This document shows positions 29,558 through 38,886 of a DNA stretch of 64,000 nucleotides, piece after piece. The translations under genes and the position numbers were made by a program. The notes under the pieces were generated by a model. It saw only the letters and a program-made list of their open reading frames with translations, was not told where the DNA came from and searched no databases. Origin of the DNA: an uncultured Paracoccaceae bacterium (GTDB taxonomy: Bacteria > Pseudomonadota > Alphaproteobacteria > Rhodobacterales > Rhodobacteraceae); contig CAKZRP010000064.1 in assembly GCA_937146765.1 (NCBI GenBank), positions 124,001-188,000 on the forward strand, in the 5' to 3' direction. Position 1 is the stretch's first letter. The number at the start of each line of letters is the position of its first letter.

Positions 29558-29828
29558 ATACGGCGCTCCTGACAGGCCAAAGGTCTGCCTTGCTGATGCG
29601 CTGTGCCTGTTCTGGGGGCACAAGCTGGTCTATCCTTCTTTCGCGGAGTGGCGACAGAACGCCGACCGTGGGCGTTCCACCAAGTTTATGTCAACCTGTT
29701 TCGTGCTGCTTATTGAAAAGTCTACCGCTCTGGTATACCGCAGCATACAGCAAGCTTGTCGCGGCTCGCCAACGGCATCGGAGATTCGGCGTTCAAGCTA
29801 GGGCTGACACCAAAAAGGCGGGATAAAC

Positions 29829-32618
29829 ATGAGCTTGTACACGGATTATCTGGATGAGATCGGCACGCGCAAGGCGCAGGGCCTGAACCCCAAGCCCATC
29901 GATGATGGTGCGCTTGTGAGCGAGCTCATCACACATATCGGCGATGCCGGTAGCGAACACCGGGCGGACGCCCTGAAGTTCTTCATTTACAACACCCTGC
30001 CGGGCACCACGAGTGCTGCGGGTGTCAAGGCGGCCTTCCTCAAGGACATCATCCTCGGCACCGCCGTCGTACCTGAGATCTCGACCGAATTCGCCTTTGA
30101 ACTGCTGTCGCACATGAAGGGTGGTCCCTCCGTCGAGGTGCTTCTCGATCTTGCTCTGGGCGCGGATGCTGCCATTGCACAGCAGGCCGCCGATGTGCTG
30201 AAGACCCAGGTCTTCCTCTATGAGGCCGACACCGATCGCCTGAAGGCCGCCCATGCCGCAGGCAATGCCGTGGTGAAGGAGATCCTCGAAAGCTACGCCA
30301 AGGCCGAGTTCTTCACCAAGCTTCCTGAAATCGACGAGGAAGTGAAGGTGGTGACCTATATCGCTGCAGAAGGAGATATCTCCACCGACCTTCTGTCGCC
30401 GGGCAACCAGGCGCATTCGCGTTCTGACCGCGAATTGCACGGCAAATGCATGATCTCCGAGGCCGCACAGAAGGAAATCGAGGCGCTGAAACTGCAGCAC
30501 CCGGACAAACGCGTGATGCTGATTGCTGAAAAGGGCACCATGGGCGTCGGCTCCTCGCGGATGTCCGGTGTGAACAACGTGGCACTCTGGACCGGCAAAC
30601 CGGCCAGCCCCTATGTGCCCTTCGTCAATATCGCTCCGATCGTGGCCGGCACCAATGGCATCTCCCCGATCTTCCTGACCACCGTGGGCGTGACCGGCGG
30701 CATCGGTCTCGACCTCAAGAACTGGGTCAAGAAGGTGGACGAGGATGGCAAGCCGATCCTCAACAATGACGGCAACCCGGTGCTGGAGCAGAAATACTCC
30801 GTCGCCACCGGCACGGTGCTGACCATCAACACCAAGACACGTAAATTGCTGAGCGAAGACGGCGAGGAACTGGTCGATGTCTCCGCATCCTTCACCCCGC
30901 AAAAGGTGGAGTTCATGAAGGCGGGCAGCTCTTATGCCATCGTCTTTGGCAAGAAGCTGCAAACCTTTGCGGCCGAGACTCTTGGCGTTGAGGCGCCGCA
31001 GGTCTTCGCTCCGAACAAGGAAGTCTCGCGCGAAGGGCAGGGCCTGACCGCTGTCGAGAAGATCTTCAACCGCAACGCGGTCGGAACCACCCCGGGCAAG
31101 ATCCTTCACGCGGGTTCTGATGTGCGGGTGAAGGTGAATATCGTCGGCTCGCAGGATACCACCGGCCTGATGACCAGCCAGGAGCTTGAAGCCATGGCGG
31201 CCACGGTGATCTCGCCGACTGTGGACGGTGCCTATCAGTCCGGCTGTCACACCGCCTCGGTCTGGGACAAGAAGGCCCAGGACAATATCCCGCGCCTGAT
31301 GGCCTTCATGAACAACTTCGGCCTGATCACCGCCCGCGATCCCAAGGGCGTCTACCACTCGATGACCGACGTGATCCACAAGGTGCTGAACGACATCACC
31401 GTCAGCGACTGGGACATCATCATCGGGGGCGACAGCCATACCCGCATGTCCAAGGGCGTTGCCTTTGGGGCGGATTCCGGCACCGTAGCGCTGGCTCTGG
31501 CCACCGGGGAGGCGACCATGCCGATCCCCGAATCGGTCAAGGTGACCTTCAAGGGCAAGATGGCAGATCACATGGACTTCCGCGACGTCGTCCATGCGAC
31601 CCAGGCACAGATGCTGCAGCAGCATGGTGACAATGTCTTCCAGGGCCGCATCATCGAGGTGCATATCGGCACGCTGCTGGCGGACCAGGCCTTCACCTTC
31701 ACCGACTGGACCGCAGAGATGAAGGCCAAGGCCTCGATCTGTATTTCCGATGACGAGACCCTGATCGGCTCGCTGGAACTGGCAAAACACCGGATTCAGG
31801 TGATGATCGACAAGGGCATGGAGAATGCCGCCGGCACGCTTCAAGGGCTGATCGACAAGGCTGACAAGCGGATTGCCGAGATCCGTTCCGGTGAACGCCC
31901 GGCCCTGACGCCGGACGCCAACGCCAAATACTTTGCCGAAGTTGTTGTCGATCTCGACCAGATCAACGAACCGATGATTGCCGACCCCGATGTGAACAAC
32001 ACCGATGCGTCGCGTCGTTACACCCACGACACCATCCGTCCGGTCTCCTACTATGGGGGCGAAAAGAAGGTGGACCTCGGGTTTGTCGGCTCCTGCATGG
32101 TGCACAAGGGCGACATCAAGATCGTGGCCCAGATGCTCAAGAATCTGGAGGAGCAGACCGGCACGGTGGAGTTCAAGGCTCCGCTCGTGGTGGCCGCCCC
32201 GACCTACAACATCATTGATGAGCTGAAGGCGGAAGGTGACTGGGAAATCCTGCAGAAGTATTCAGGCTTTGAGTTCGACGACTTCATGCCGAAGACCAGC
32301 GCCCGTACCGAATACGAGAACATCCTCTATCTCGAACGCCCGGGCTGCAACCTCTGCATGGGCAACCAGGAAAAGGCGGCAAAGGGCGATACCGTTCTTG
32401 CGACCTCGACCCGTCTGTTCCAGGGCCGGGTTGTGGAAGACACCGCCGAGAAGAAGGGCGAGTCCCTGCTGGCCTCGACGCCTGTGGTGGTTCTCTCCGC
32501 GATCCTGGGTCGGACACCAAATGTGGAAGAGTACAAATCCGCGGTAAAGGGCATCGATCTGACCAAGTTCGCCCCGCCGCTGCAGGCGCCCGCAACGGCC
32601 AAGTCGGTTCATTTCTGA
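29829..32618 (+). CDS. acnB: Bifunctional aconitate hydratase 2/2-methylisocitrate dehydratase
   Basis: 929 aa, AcnB-specific N-terminal HEAT-like domain, GGDSHTRMSKGVAFGADSGTVALALATGE, Fe-S ligands ERPGCNLCMGNQ. Confidence 0.97.
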   Translation: MSLYTDYLDEIGTRKAQGLNPKPIDDGALVSELITHIGDAGSEHRADALKFFIYNTLPGTTSAAGVKAAFLKDIILGTAVVPEISTEFAFELLSHMKGGPSVEVLLDLALGADAAIAQQAADVLKTQVFLYEADTDRLKAAHAAGNAVVKEILESYAKAEFFTKLPEIDEEVKVVTYIAAEGDISTDLLSPGNQAHSRSDRELHGKCMISEAAQKEIEALKLQHPDKRVMLIAEKGTMGVGSSRMSGVNNVALWTGKPASPYVPFVNIAPIVAGTNGISPIFLTTVGVTGGIGLDLKNWVKKVDEDGKPILNNDGNPVLEQKYSVATGTVLTINTKTRKLLSEDGEELVDVSASFTPQKVEFMKAGSSYAIVFGKKLQTFAAETLGVEAPQVFAPNKEVSREGQGLTAVEKIFNRNAVGTTPGKILHAGSDVRVKVNIVGSQDTTGLMTSQELEAMAATVISPTVDGAYQSGCHTASVWDKKAQDNIPRLMAFMNNFGLITARDPKGVYHSMTDVIHKVLNDITVSDWDIIIGGDSHTRMSKGVAFGADSGTVALALATGEATMPIPESVKVTFKGKMADHMDFRDVVHATQAQMLQQHGDNVFQGRIIEVHIGTLLADQAFTFTDWTAEMKAKASICISDDETLIGSLELAKHRIQVMIDKGMENAAGTLQGLIDKADKRIAEIRSGERPALTPDANAKYFAEVVVDLDQINEPMIADPDVNNTDASRRYTHDTIRPVSYYGGEKKVDLGFVGSCMVHKGDIKIVAQMLKNLEEQTGTVEFKAPLVVAAPTYNIIDELKAEGDWEILQKYSGFEFDDFMPKTSARTEYENILYLERPGCNLCMGNQEKAAKGDTVLATSTRLFQGRVVEDTAEKKGESLLASTPVVVLSAILGRTPNVEEYKSAVKGIDLTKFAPPLQAPATAKSVHF

Positions 32619-32641
32619 GCCGACCCCTCTTCGATTTCAGC

Positions 32642-32668
32642 AAAAGCCCCGCCTCCGGCGGGGCTTTT
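32642..32668 (+). terminator. Rho-independent terminator
   Basis: AAAAGCCCCGCCtccGGCGGGGCTTTT. Confidence 0.93.
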
Positions 32669-32694
32669 CTGTTGAGGGCGCTTTGGAAGTGACA

Positions 32695-33090
32695 ATGCCC
32701 TTCGCCCTTCAATGGTTTGCCAGTGGTCAGCGCTTCTTGCAGCAGGATTGCCCCATCCAACCTTGGCCCTTGCTAGAAGCCATTGTTGTGCGGGAAGCCG
32801 ACCTTCGCGATCTGTCCAATCTCTTCTCGCCATCCGAAATCGTGGATTACACCCCACGTAGCCATGCGGCCGGACTGCCGAAACATCTTCTCCCGATTGC
32901 CTCTGACAGCCTTGGAAGCCCATTCGTTTGTGATAAGCGTGACTTAGCCAACGGGCAGGTGCAGAACGCACCTGTGTACTTCTGGGACAATGACTTTGGC
33001 ACCCTCGATCAAGTCGGCATCAGCTTTGAAGATTGGATCGCCAGTTATAGCGAGGACTGGAGTAAGGGGCTGAACTACGACGATTTCTAG
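32695..33090 (+). CDS. Hypothetical protein, possible SMI1/KNR4 (SUKH)-like
   Basis: [16 protein letters not shown]...APVYFWDND...[14 protein letters not shown] resembles the SMI1/KNR4 C-terminal pattern; N-terminus divergent. Confidence 0.55.
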   Translation: MPFALQWFASGQRFLQQDCPIQPWPLLEAIVVREADLRDLSNLFSPSEIVDYTPRSHAAGLPKHLLPIASDSLGSPFVCDKRDLANGQVQNAPVYFWDNDFGTLDQVGISFEDWIASYSEDWSKGLNYDDF

Positions 33091-33551
33091 TCGTCAGTCC
33101 ACAGCTTCGCCGCGCGGATCTCGCGTTCGAGCGCGTCCAGAAATCGCGAGCGGTCGGCCTTGGTAAAACCCTTGCCGCCTCCGGCCATGCCCAGCGGGTT
33201 GGCGGCGCGCAGGTCGGCCATCAGGTCGCGCATCGCCAGTTGCTGGCCGATATTGGCTTCAGTGAATCGCTCGCCATTGTGGCGCAGCACCCGCGCCCCG
33301 GCGGCGATGCATTTGGCGGCCAAGGGAATATCCCCGGTCACCACCACATCGCCGGGGCCACAGCGCTCGGCGATCCACATATCGGCCTCATCGGCCCCTT
33401 CGGAGACGATCACCGTCTCCACCAGCGGGTTCTGCGAGGGGCGCAGACCGCCGTTGGAGACCACGAACATGCGCCACTTGTGGCGGGTGGCGACCCGCTC
33501 CGCCTCGACCTTCACCGGGCAGGCATCTGCGTCGATGTAGAGCGCGCTCAC
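33087..33551 (-). CDS. YaiI/YqxD family protein (DUF188)
   Basis: [24 protein letters not shown]...[25 protein letters not shown]. Confidence 0.93.
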   Translation of the reverse strand: MSALYIDADACPVKVEAERVATRHKWRMFVVSNGGLRPSQNPLVETVIVSEGADEADMWIAERCGPGDVVVTGDIPLAAKCIAAGARVLRHNGERFTEANIGQQLAMRDLMADLRAANPLGMAGGGKGFTKADRSRFLDALEREIRAAKLWTDD

Positions 33552-35059
33552 TCCGCCGCCTTGTCTGCGCTGTCCTTGGCATCCTTGGCCTCGGGCTTTT
33601 TCGGGGCGGGCTTCTTTGCCTTGGCCGCCAGCCGCAGGTCCTTGTATTCCTCCGGGATCGGCATCCGGTTGAAGGCATCAAGTCCGGCGATCTTATAGGC
33701 CTCGGCCAGCGTCGGGTAGTTGAAGGTGTTCTGCACGAAGTAATCCACCGTGCCTTTGAGGTTCAGCACCGCCTGTGCGATGTGAATGAGCTCTGTCGCG
33801 CCTTCGCCAACGATCTGCACGCCCAGCACCCGGCGGGTCTTCAGCGAGAACAGCATCTTCAGCATGCCGTGCTCCAGACCCATGATATGCCCGCGCGAGG
33901 TTTCGCGGAACCGCGCGATGCCGACCTCGTAGGGCACGCCGCGCTCCTTCAGCTCTTCTTCCGACATGCCGCAGGTGGACATTTCCGGCACCGAGTAGAT
34001 GCCATAGGGATACCACGGGCTTTCGGGCACTGTGGGCACGTCGAGCGCATGGCAGGCGGCCACCCGGCCCTGCTGCAAGGAGGTCGAGGCCAGCGAGGGG
34101 TGGCCGATCACATCACCGGTGGCATAGATATGTCCGACCGAGGTTTGATAGGTCTTGCGCTCCACTTCGAGACGGCCGCGATGATCGGTCTTGAGCCCTA
34201 CGGCCTCGAGATTCAGGCGATCCGTATTGCCCAACCGCCCGGCGGCAAACAGCAGCATCTCACCGCGCACATGGCGGCCATTCTCCAGCGTCACCTCGAT
34301 ATGAGCGCCGGCATCCTCAATGCTCTCGATTGCCGAGCCCAGCCGCAGGTCGACGCCGTTTTCGCGGATCTGATGGGTAAACTCCTGGATCAGCGTGCGG
34401 TCGATGAAATCGAGGAAGGTCTCGCGCGGCTCGATCAGCGTGACCCGCACGTCCAGCGCTGAGAACATGGTGGCATATTCCACCCCGATCACCCCAGCGC
34501 CGACCACGATCAGCGAGCGCGGGATTTCCGCCATCTCGAGGAATTCATCCCCATCGAGCACTGTTCTGCCGTTGAAGGGCACATAGTCCGGGCGATAGGT
34601 GCGGGTGCCGGTGGCGATCAGGAACTTCTCGCCGGTAACGCGGGTGGTATCGCCCGCCTCGGTTTCCACCTCGACCTCGTTCGGGCCGACAAAATGCGCC
34701 AGACCCGGCAGCATCTCCACATGGTTGCGGTTGAACTGATGCTCCAGCACGTCGACCTCGTGATCGAGGGTCATGTGCAGACGCGCCTTCAGGTCCTCCG
34801 CCTTGATCTGGTCTTTCACCCGATAGGCCCGACCGTAAAAGCTGCGCTCGCGCCAGCCGGTCAGGTTCAGCACCGTCTCGCGCAGCGTCTTGGAGGGCAC
34901 CGTGCCGGTGTGGACAGAGACCCCGCCCAAGCGATCCTTGCGGTCGATCACCAGCACCCGGCGCTTCAGCTTGGCGGCCTGAATGGCGGCGGTGCGCCCC
35001 GACGGGCCGGAGCCGATGACGATCAGATCATAGTCGAACTTGGGCGAAGTCTCAGTCAT
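33548..35059 (-). CDS. sthA: Si-specific (soluble) NAD(P) transhydrogenase
   Basis: [64 protein letters not shown]; lacks the usual CxxxxC redox pair. Confidence 0.93.
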   Translation of the reverse strand: MTETSPKFDYDLIVIGSGPSGRTAAIQAAKLKRRVLVIDRKDRLGGVSVHTGTVPSKTLRETVLNLTGWRERSFYGRAYRVKDQIKAEDLKARLHMTLDHEVDVLEHQFNRNHVEMLPGLAHFVGPNEVEVETEAGDTTRVTGEKFLIATGTRTYRPDYVPFNGRTVLDGDEFLEMAEIPRSLIVVGAGVIGVEYATMFSALDVRVTLIEPRETFLDFIDRTLIQEFTHQIRENGVDLRLGSAIESIEDAGAHIEVTLENGRHVRGEMLLFAAGRLGNTDRLNLEAVGLKTDHRGRLEVERKTYQTSVGHIYATGDVIGHPSLASTSLQQGRVAACHALDVPTVPESPWYPYGIYSVPEMSTCGMSEEELKERGVPYEVGIARFRETSRGHIMGLEHGMLKMLFSLKTRRVLGVQIVGEGATELIHIAQAVLNLKGTVDYFVQNTFNYPTLAEAYKIAGLDAFNRMPIPEEYKDLRLAAKAKKPAPKKPEAKDAKDSADKAAE

Positions 35060-35063
35060 GGTG

Positions 35064-35909
35064 TTACTCCCGATAGAGGGCGTCTGCGTGGAAGGAGACA
35101 TGCTCCTCCATAAAGGTGGAGACGAAGAAATAGCTGTGGTCATAGCCCTTCTGCATCCGCAGAGTGGCTTCCTGACGGCGGGCGGCAATCGCCTCGGCGA
35201 GGGCTTCGGTCTTCAACAGATCACCAAACTGATCCGCAGTGCCCGTGTCGATCAGCACCGGCCCGTCAAAACCCACCTCGCGCATCAGCAAAGACGCATC
35301 ATGCTTGGCCCAAAGGCTTTCATCCGCGCCGAGATAGGCATTGAGCTGCTTGCGGCCCCAATCGGAGGCGGTCGGGTTGCAGATCGGCGCGAAGGCCGAG
35401 ACGGACCGGAAGCGTCCCGGCAGGTTCATCGCCAGCGTCAGCGCGCCGTGACCGCCCATGGAATGGCCGGTGATGCCCTGACGGTCCATGTCGAGATTGA
35501 AGTTTTCCGCCAAAAGCGCGGGCAGCTCCTCGGCCACGTAGTCCCACATCTGGAAATGCGGTGCCCAGGGGTCTTGGGTGGCGTTCACGTAGAACCCGGC
35601 GCCTTGGCCCAGATCATAGGCCTCGTCATTGGCGACCCCTTCGCCGCGCGGGCTGGTGTCGGGAAAGACCATCGCGATGCCCTGTTCGGCACACCAGGCC
35701 TGCGCGCCCGCCTTGGTCATCGCGTTCTCATGGGTGCAGGTCAGACCGGAGAGATACCACAGAAGCGGCACCGGACCGTCCTTCGCCTCTTCGGGCAGGA
35801 ACAGGCCAAAGGTCATCTCGCAGTTGGTCACCGCGCTCTTGTGCCGATAAACGCCCTGCGTGCCGCCAAAGGCGCGGTTCTCGGACACAGTCTCCATCGA
35901 GGTTGCCAT
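35064..35909 (-). CDS. fghA: S-formylglutathione hydrolase
   Basis: VPLLWYLSGLTCTHENAMTKAG..., GHSMGGHGALTLAM esterase motif. Confidence 0.93.
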   Translation of the reverse strand: MATSMETVSENRAFGGTQGVYRHKSAVTNCEMTFGLFLPEEAKDGPVPLLWYLSGLTCTHENAMTKAGAQAWCAEQGIAMVFPDTSPRGEGVANDEAYDLGQGAGFYVNATQDPWAPHFQMWDYVAEELPALLAENFNLDMDRQGITGHSMGGHGALTLAMNLPGRFRSVSAFAPICNPTASDWGRKQLNAYLGADESLWAKHDASLLMREVGFDGPVLIDTGTADQFGDLLKTEALAEAIAARRQEATLRMQKGYDHSYFFVSTFMEEHVSFHADALYRE

Positions 35910-36113
35910 CGAAACTCTCCCAAAAATCGGTATTGGCCCATCGCTAACGGGGTGAGGCCGATTAATCCAGTGCCGGCGCGTCGCCTGAAACCCTTTTTGC
36001 GCCAGAAGGTTGCGATTGGCTGAAAATCGCGTTTCCGAAGGGCGACAGAGGACTGGACAGGCACGCTTGGGTTGGGGACAACGGGGCAGCATCGCAAGTC
36101 AAAGGAGAGCCCC

Positions 36114-36455
36114 ATGCCGCTGTTCGAGCGCCTCACCCCCGCCGCTGCCGACCCCGAAATTGACCGCCCCGCGCCGGAGAAACTGCTGGCGGGCGATCCG
36201 GTCTTTACCACCTGGAACGTCGAGGAGGTCGACGGGCTGTACTGCGGCATCTGGCAGAGCACGCCGGGCAAATGGCGCATCTCCTACGACGAATGGGAAT
36301 ACTGCCGCATCCTTGAGGGGCGCTCGGTCATCACCGGCGAGGATGGCACCGAATATCCGCTCAGCGTCGGCGACAGCTTTATCCTGCGGCCCGGCTTCAA
36401 AGGCACCTGGGAAGTGCTGGAGACCACCCGCAAGGACTACGTGATCCGCCTCTGA
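36114..36455 (+). CDS. Cupin domain protein (DUF861-like)
   Basis: MPLFERLTPAAADPEI...EYCRILEGRSVITGEDGTEYPLSVGDSFILRPGFKGTWEVLETTRKDYVI. Confidence 0.85.
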   Translation: MPLFERLTPAAADPEIDRPAPEKLLAGDPVFTTWNVEEVDGLYCGIWQSTPGKWRISYDEWEYCRILEGRSVITGEDGTEYPLSVGDSFILRPGFKGTWEVLETTRKDYVIRL

Positions 36456-36472
36456 TCGCTCAGGACACCCGG

Positions 36473-37396
36473 TTAAGACACCCAGGCAATCACCAAGGGC
36501 ACGGTGACGATGGAGATCACGGTCGAGATCAAAATCGCCGCCGAGGCCCGCTGCGGCGCCACCCCATAGTGTTGCGCCAGCATATAGACATTGCCGGCCA
36601 CCGGCAGCGCGGCGGCAGAGATGGCAACGGTGGCCGAAAACGGCGTCACCGGCATCAGCCAGAGCACCCCCGCCGCGACCCCCAAGGGATGCAGCACCAG
36701 CTTGGCAAAGGAGAGCCAGGCGGCCACCTCCACCCGTTCGGCGGACTTTGACGCCAGCGAGGCGCCGATGGCAAAGAGCGCACCGGGCGTCGCCGCGCCA
36801 CCCAGGATGGCGAGGAAATCATTCATCGGCGTCGGGATCGGCACCTCTGCGGCGGACCACGCGAGACCTGCGACAATCGACAGGATCATCGGGTTGCGCA
36901 CCAGCCCCAGACCGACCATCCGCAGGGTCGCAAGGCTCAAGCCCGCGCCACGATGGGCGTTGATCAGCACCACGATCAGCGAGGAAAACACCACGAGGTC
37001 GACGGTCAGCACCACCATCATCGGCCCCACCGCGCCCTCGCCAAACAGCAGCACCATCATCGGAATGCCAAGGAAGCCGACGTTGCCGATGGCGGCACAT
37101 TGCGCCTCGACCGCAGCCGTCGACACATCCTGCCGCCGCACCATCGCAACCCCGGTGGCGATCACATAGACGCCCATCGTGCCGGCCAGATAGCCAAGGA
37201 TCAGATTGGGGTCGAAAATCTCCGCCACCGACAGGTTCGCGGCAAAGCGGAAGATCATCGCCGAGAGCGGGAAGAAGAACACAAACTTCGTCAAAAACGC
37301 CGTGGCTTCCGCAGTGAAGAACCGGCTGCGCCCGGCCCAGTAGCCAAGGCCGATGATTGCGAAGAACGGAAGGGTGCGGAAGAAGATATCGGCCAT
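36473..37396 (-). CDS. AEC family transporter
   Basis: MADIFFRTLPFFAIIGLGYWAGRSRFFTAEATAFLTKFVFFFPLSAMIFR; 8-10 TM. Confidence 0.88.
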   Translation of the reverse strand: MADIFFRTLPFFAIIGLGYWAGRSRFFTAEATAFLTKFVFFFPLSAMIFRFAANLSVAEIFDPNLILGYLAGTMGVYVIATGVAMVRRQDVSTAAVEAQCAAIGNVGFLGIPMMVLLFGEGAVGPMMVVLTVDLVVFSSLIVVLINAHRGAGLSLATLRMVGLGLVRNPMILSIVAGLAWSAAEVPIPTPMNDFLAILGGAATPGALFAIGASLASKSAERVEVAAWLSFAKLVLHPLGVAAGVLWLMPVTPFSATVAISAAALPVAGNVYMLAQHYGVAPQRASAAILISTVISIVTVPLVIAWVS

Positions 37397-37644
37397 TTGC
37401 GAAATTGGTAACCTGAACTGACCAGAAGCAAAAGCCTTTTTGCCGCAGCTGCAGCAGGACCGGGGCGTCTTGTGTCGGCAGGTGTCGCGTCCTGCGCAGG
37501 ATCGGATCACCTCACCGACATTCCGCCACGTCGATATGTCGGTAATCCTGTACCCCCGCATCCTTTGCCGCTACGGTCACCGGACAGCGGGCACAGGGGG
37601 CAAGGGACGGCCCCGGGTACCGCGGCAACAGGGATGGGACACAT

Positions 37645-38259
37645 ATGAACCAGAGCGCAGCAATCGTGCGCACGGGTCGCAAGTTCGACCAGGTCCTCGA
37701 CGGGGCCCGCAAAGTTTTTATGGCGGATGGATTCGAAGGCGCCAGCGTGGACGAGATCGCCCGCGCCGCCGAGGTCTCCAAGGCCACGCTCTACAGCTAC
37801 TTTCCGGACAAACGCCTGTTGTTCATGGAAGTGGCCCGCAGCGAATGCGCCCGCCACGCCGACCGCCAGATCGAGATCCCCGAGGAGGCCGGTCCTGAAC
37901 AGGTGCTGCTGGATGTGGCCCGCAAGATGATGGCGGTGATCCTGTCGGAGTTCGGCCAGAAGATCTTTCGCATCTGCGTCGCCGAGACCGAGCGCTTTCC
38001 TGATCTCGGGCGTGAATTCTTCGAGAGCGGTCCGCAGGTGGAGCGCAGCAAGCTTAAATGCTACTTTCGCAAGGCGGTGGAGCGCGGTGAACTGAAGATC
38101 GAGGATTTCGACATGGCGGCCGAGCAATGGATGGCACTCTGCCGCGCCGACCTCTTCCCGCGCATGATCTTCAACATCAAGGACAGCGTCAGCGAGGCAG
38201 ATATCGACCGGGTGGCCCGGGCCTCGGTCGAGATGTTCCTGGCCCGCTACGGCGCCTGA
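37645..38259 (+). CDS. TetR/AcrR family transcriptional regulator
   Basis: VLDGARKVFMADGFEGASVDEIARAAEVSKATLYSYFPDKRLLFMEV. Confidence 0.93.
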   Translation: MNQSAAIVRTGRKFDQVLDGARKVFMADGFEGASVDEIARAAEVSKATLYSYFPDKRLLFMEVARSECARHADRQIEIPEEAGPEQVLLDVARKMMAVILSEFGQKIFRICVAETERFPDLGREFFESGPQVERSKLKCYFRKAVERGELKIEDFDMAAEQWMALCRADLFPRMIFNIKDSVSEADIDRVARASVEMFLARYGA

Positions 38260-38302
38260 CCGCCCGCCGGGACCTTTCGGCGGTCTCAAAGGGCGCGCGG
38301 CC

Positions 38303-38800
38303 CTAATGGGTGATGAACTCGTTGACCTCGGCGCGATAGGTCCGGTGGCAGCTCTGGCAGGCCTGGATCACCGCCGGCAGGGTGCGGCGCAGACTATCGA
38401 GCGAGCGGGTCCTTAGCCCCTTGGCCGCGTCCTCGGCGTCTGCGGCGCGGGCTTCAAAATCCTCCCAGCGGGACCAGATCACGGGCAGGGCGTGGGAATC
38501 CCTGTCGTGGAGTGGCTTGCGGAACAGCTTGGGGATCTCCCCGGCGCTGTCGATCAGGTCCCGGCGCAGGGCGCGGGCGCTGCGGGCATCAAAGGCGATA
38601 CTGCCGCCGTTCATGTTGATCAGCTGGTGGACGACGGCATTCTGGCGGTTCATCTGGTCGATGCGGGCCCGGGCATGGGGGTCGGCTATTGACCGGTCGC
38701 GGGTCAGCGCGGGGGCCGAGCCGAGGCTCAGCAGAAGCAGCCCCAGCGCCGCAAGGGCAGCGATTGACCGAATCGGAATTTTTGAACAAATGTAGAACAA
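38303..38800 (-). CDS. Cytochrome c (class II-like, C-terminal CxxCH)
   Basis: Signal-like IRSIAALAALGLLLLSLGSAPA; C-terminal IQACQSCHRTYRAE. No ATG near the signal peptide; TTG at 38800 with upstream GGGGAG is the best start. Confidence 0.75.
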   Translation of the reverse strand: MFYICSKIPIRSIAALAALGLLLLSLGSAPALTRDRSIADPHARARIDQMNRQNAVVHQLINMNGGSIAFDARSARALRRDLIDSAGEIPKLFRKPLHDRDSHALPVIWSRWEDFEARAADAEDAAKGLRTRSLDSLRRTLPAVIQACQSCHRTYRAEVNEFITH

Positions 38801-38886
38801 ACCTGTCTCCCCTGCCGGGTTTTGCTGTGGGCGCTGCTGCCCCTTTCGCTGCCATCTGTCACCTGCCAACTGCCGGGCCTGTTGCC

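Noticed and set aside
29793-32105. 770-aa minus-strand ORF opposite acnB
   Set aside because: Antisense shadow of a strongly conserved gene; no recognisable domain.
33548-35188. Listed 546-aa start of the transhydrogenase ORF
   Set aside because: The N-terminal 43 residues overlap the end of fghA and are unrelated to the family; start reassigned to 35059.
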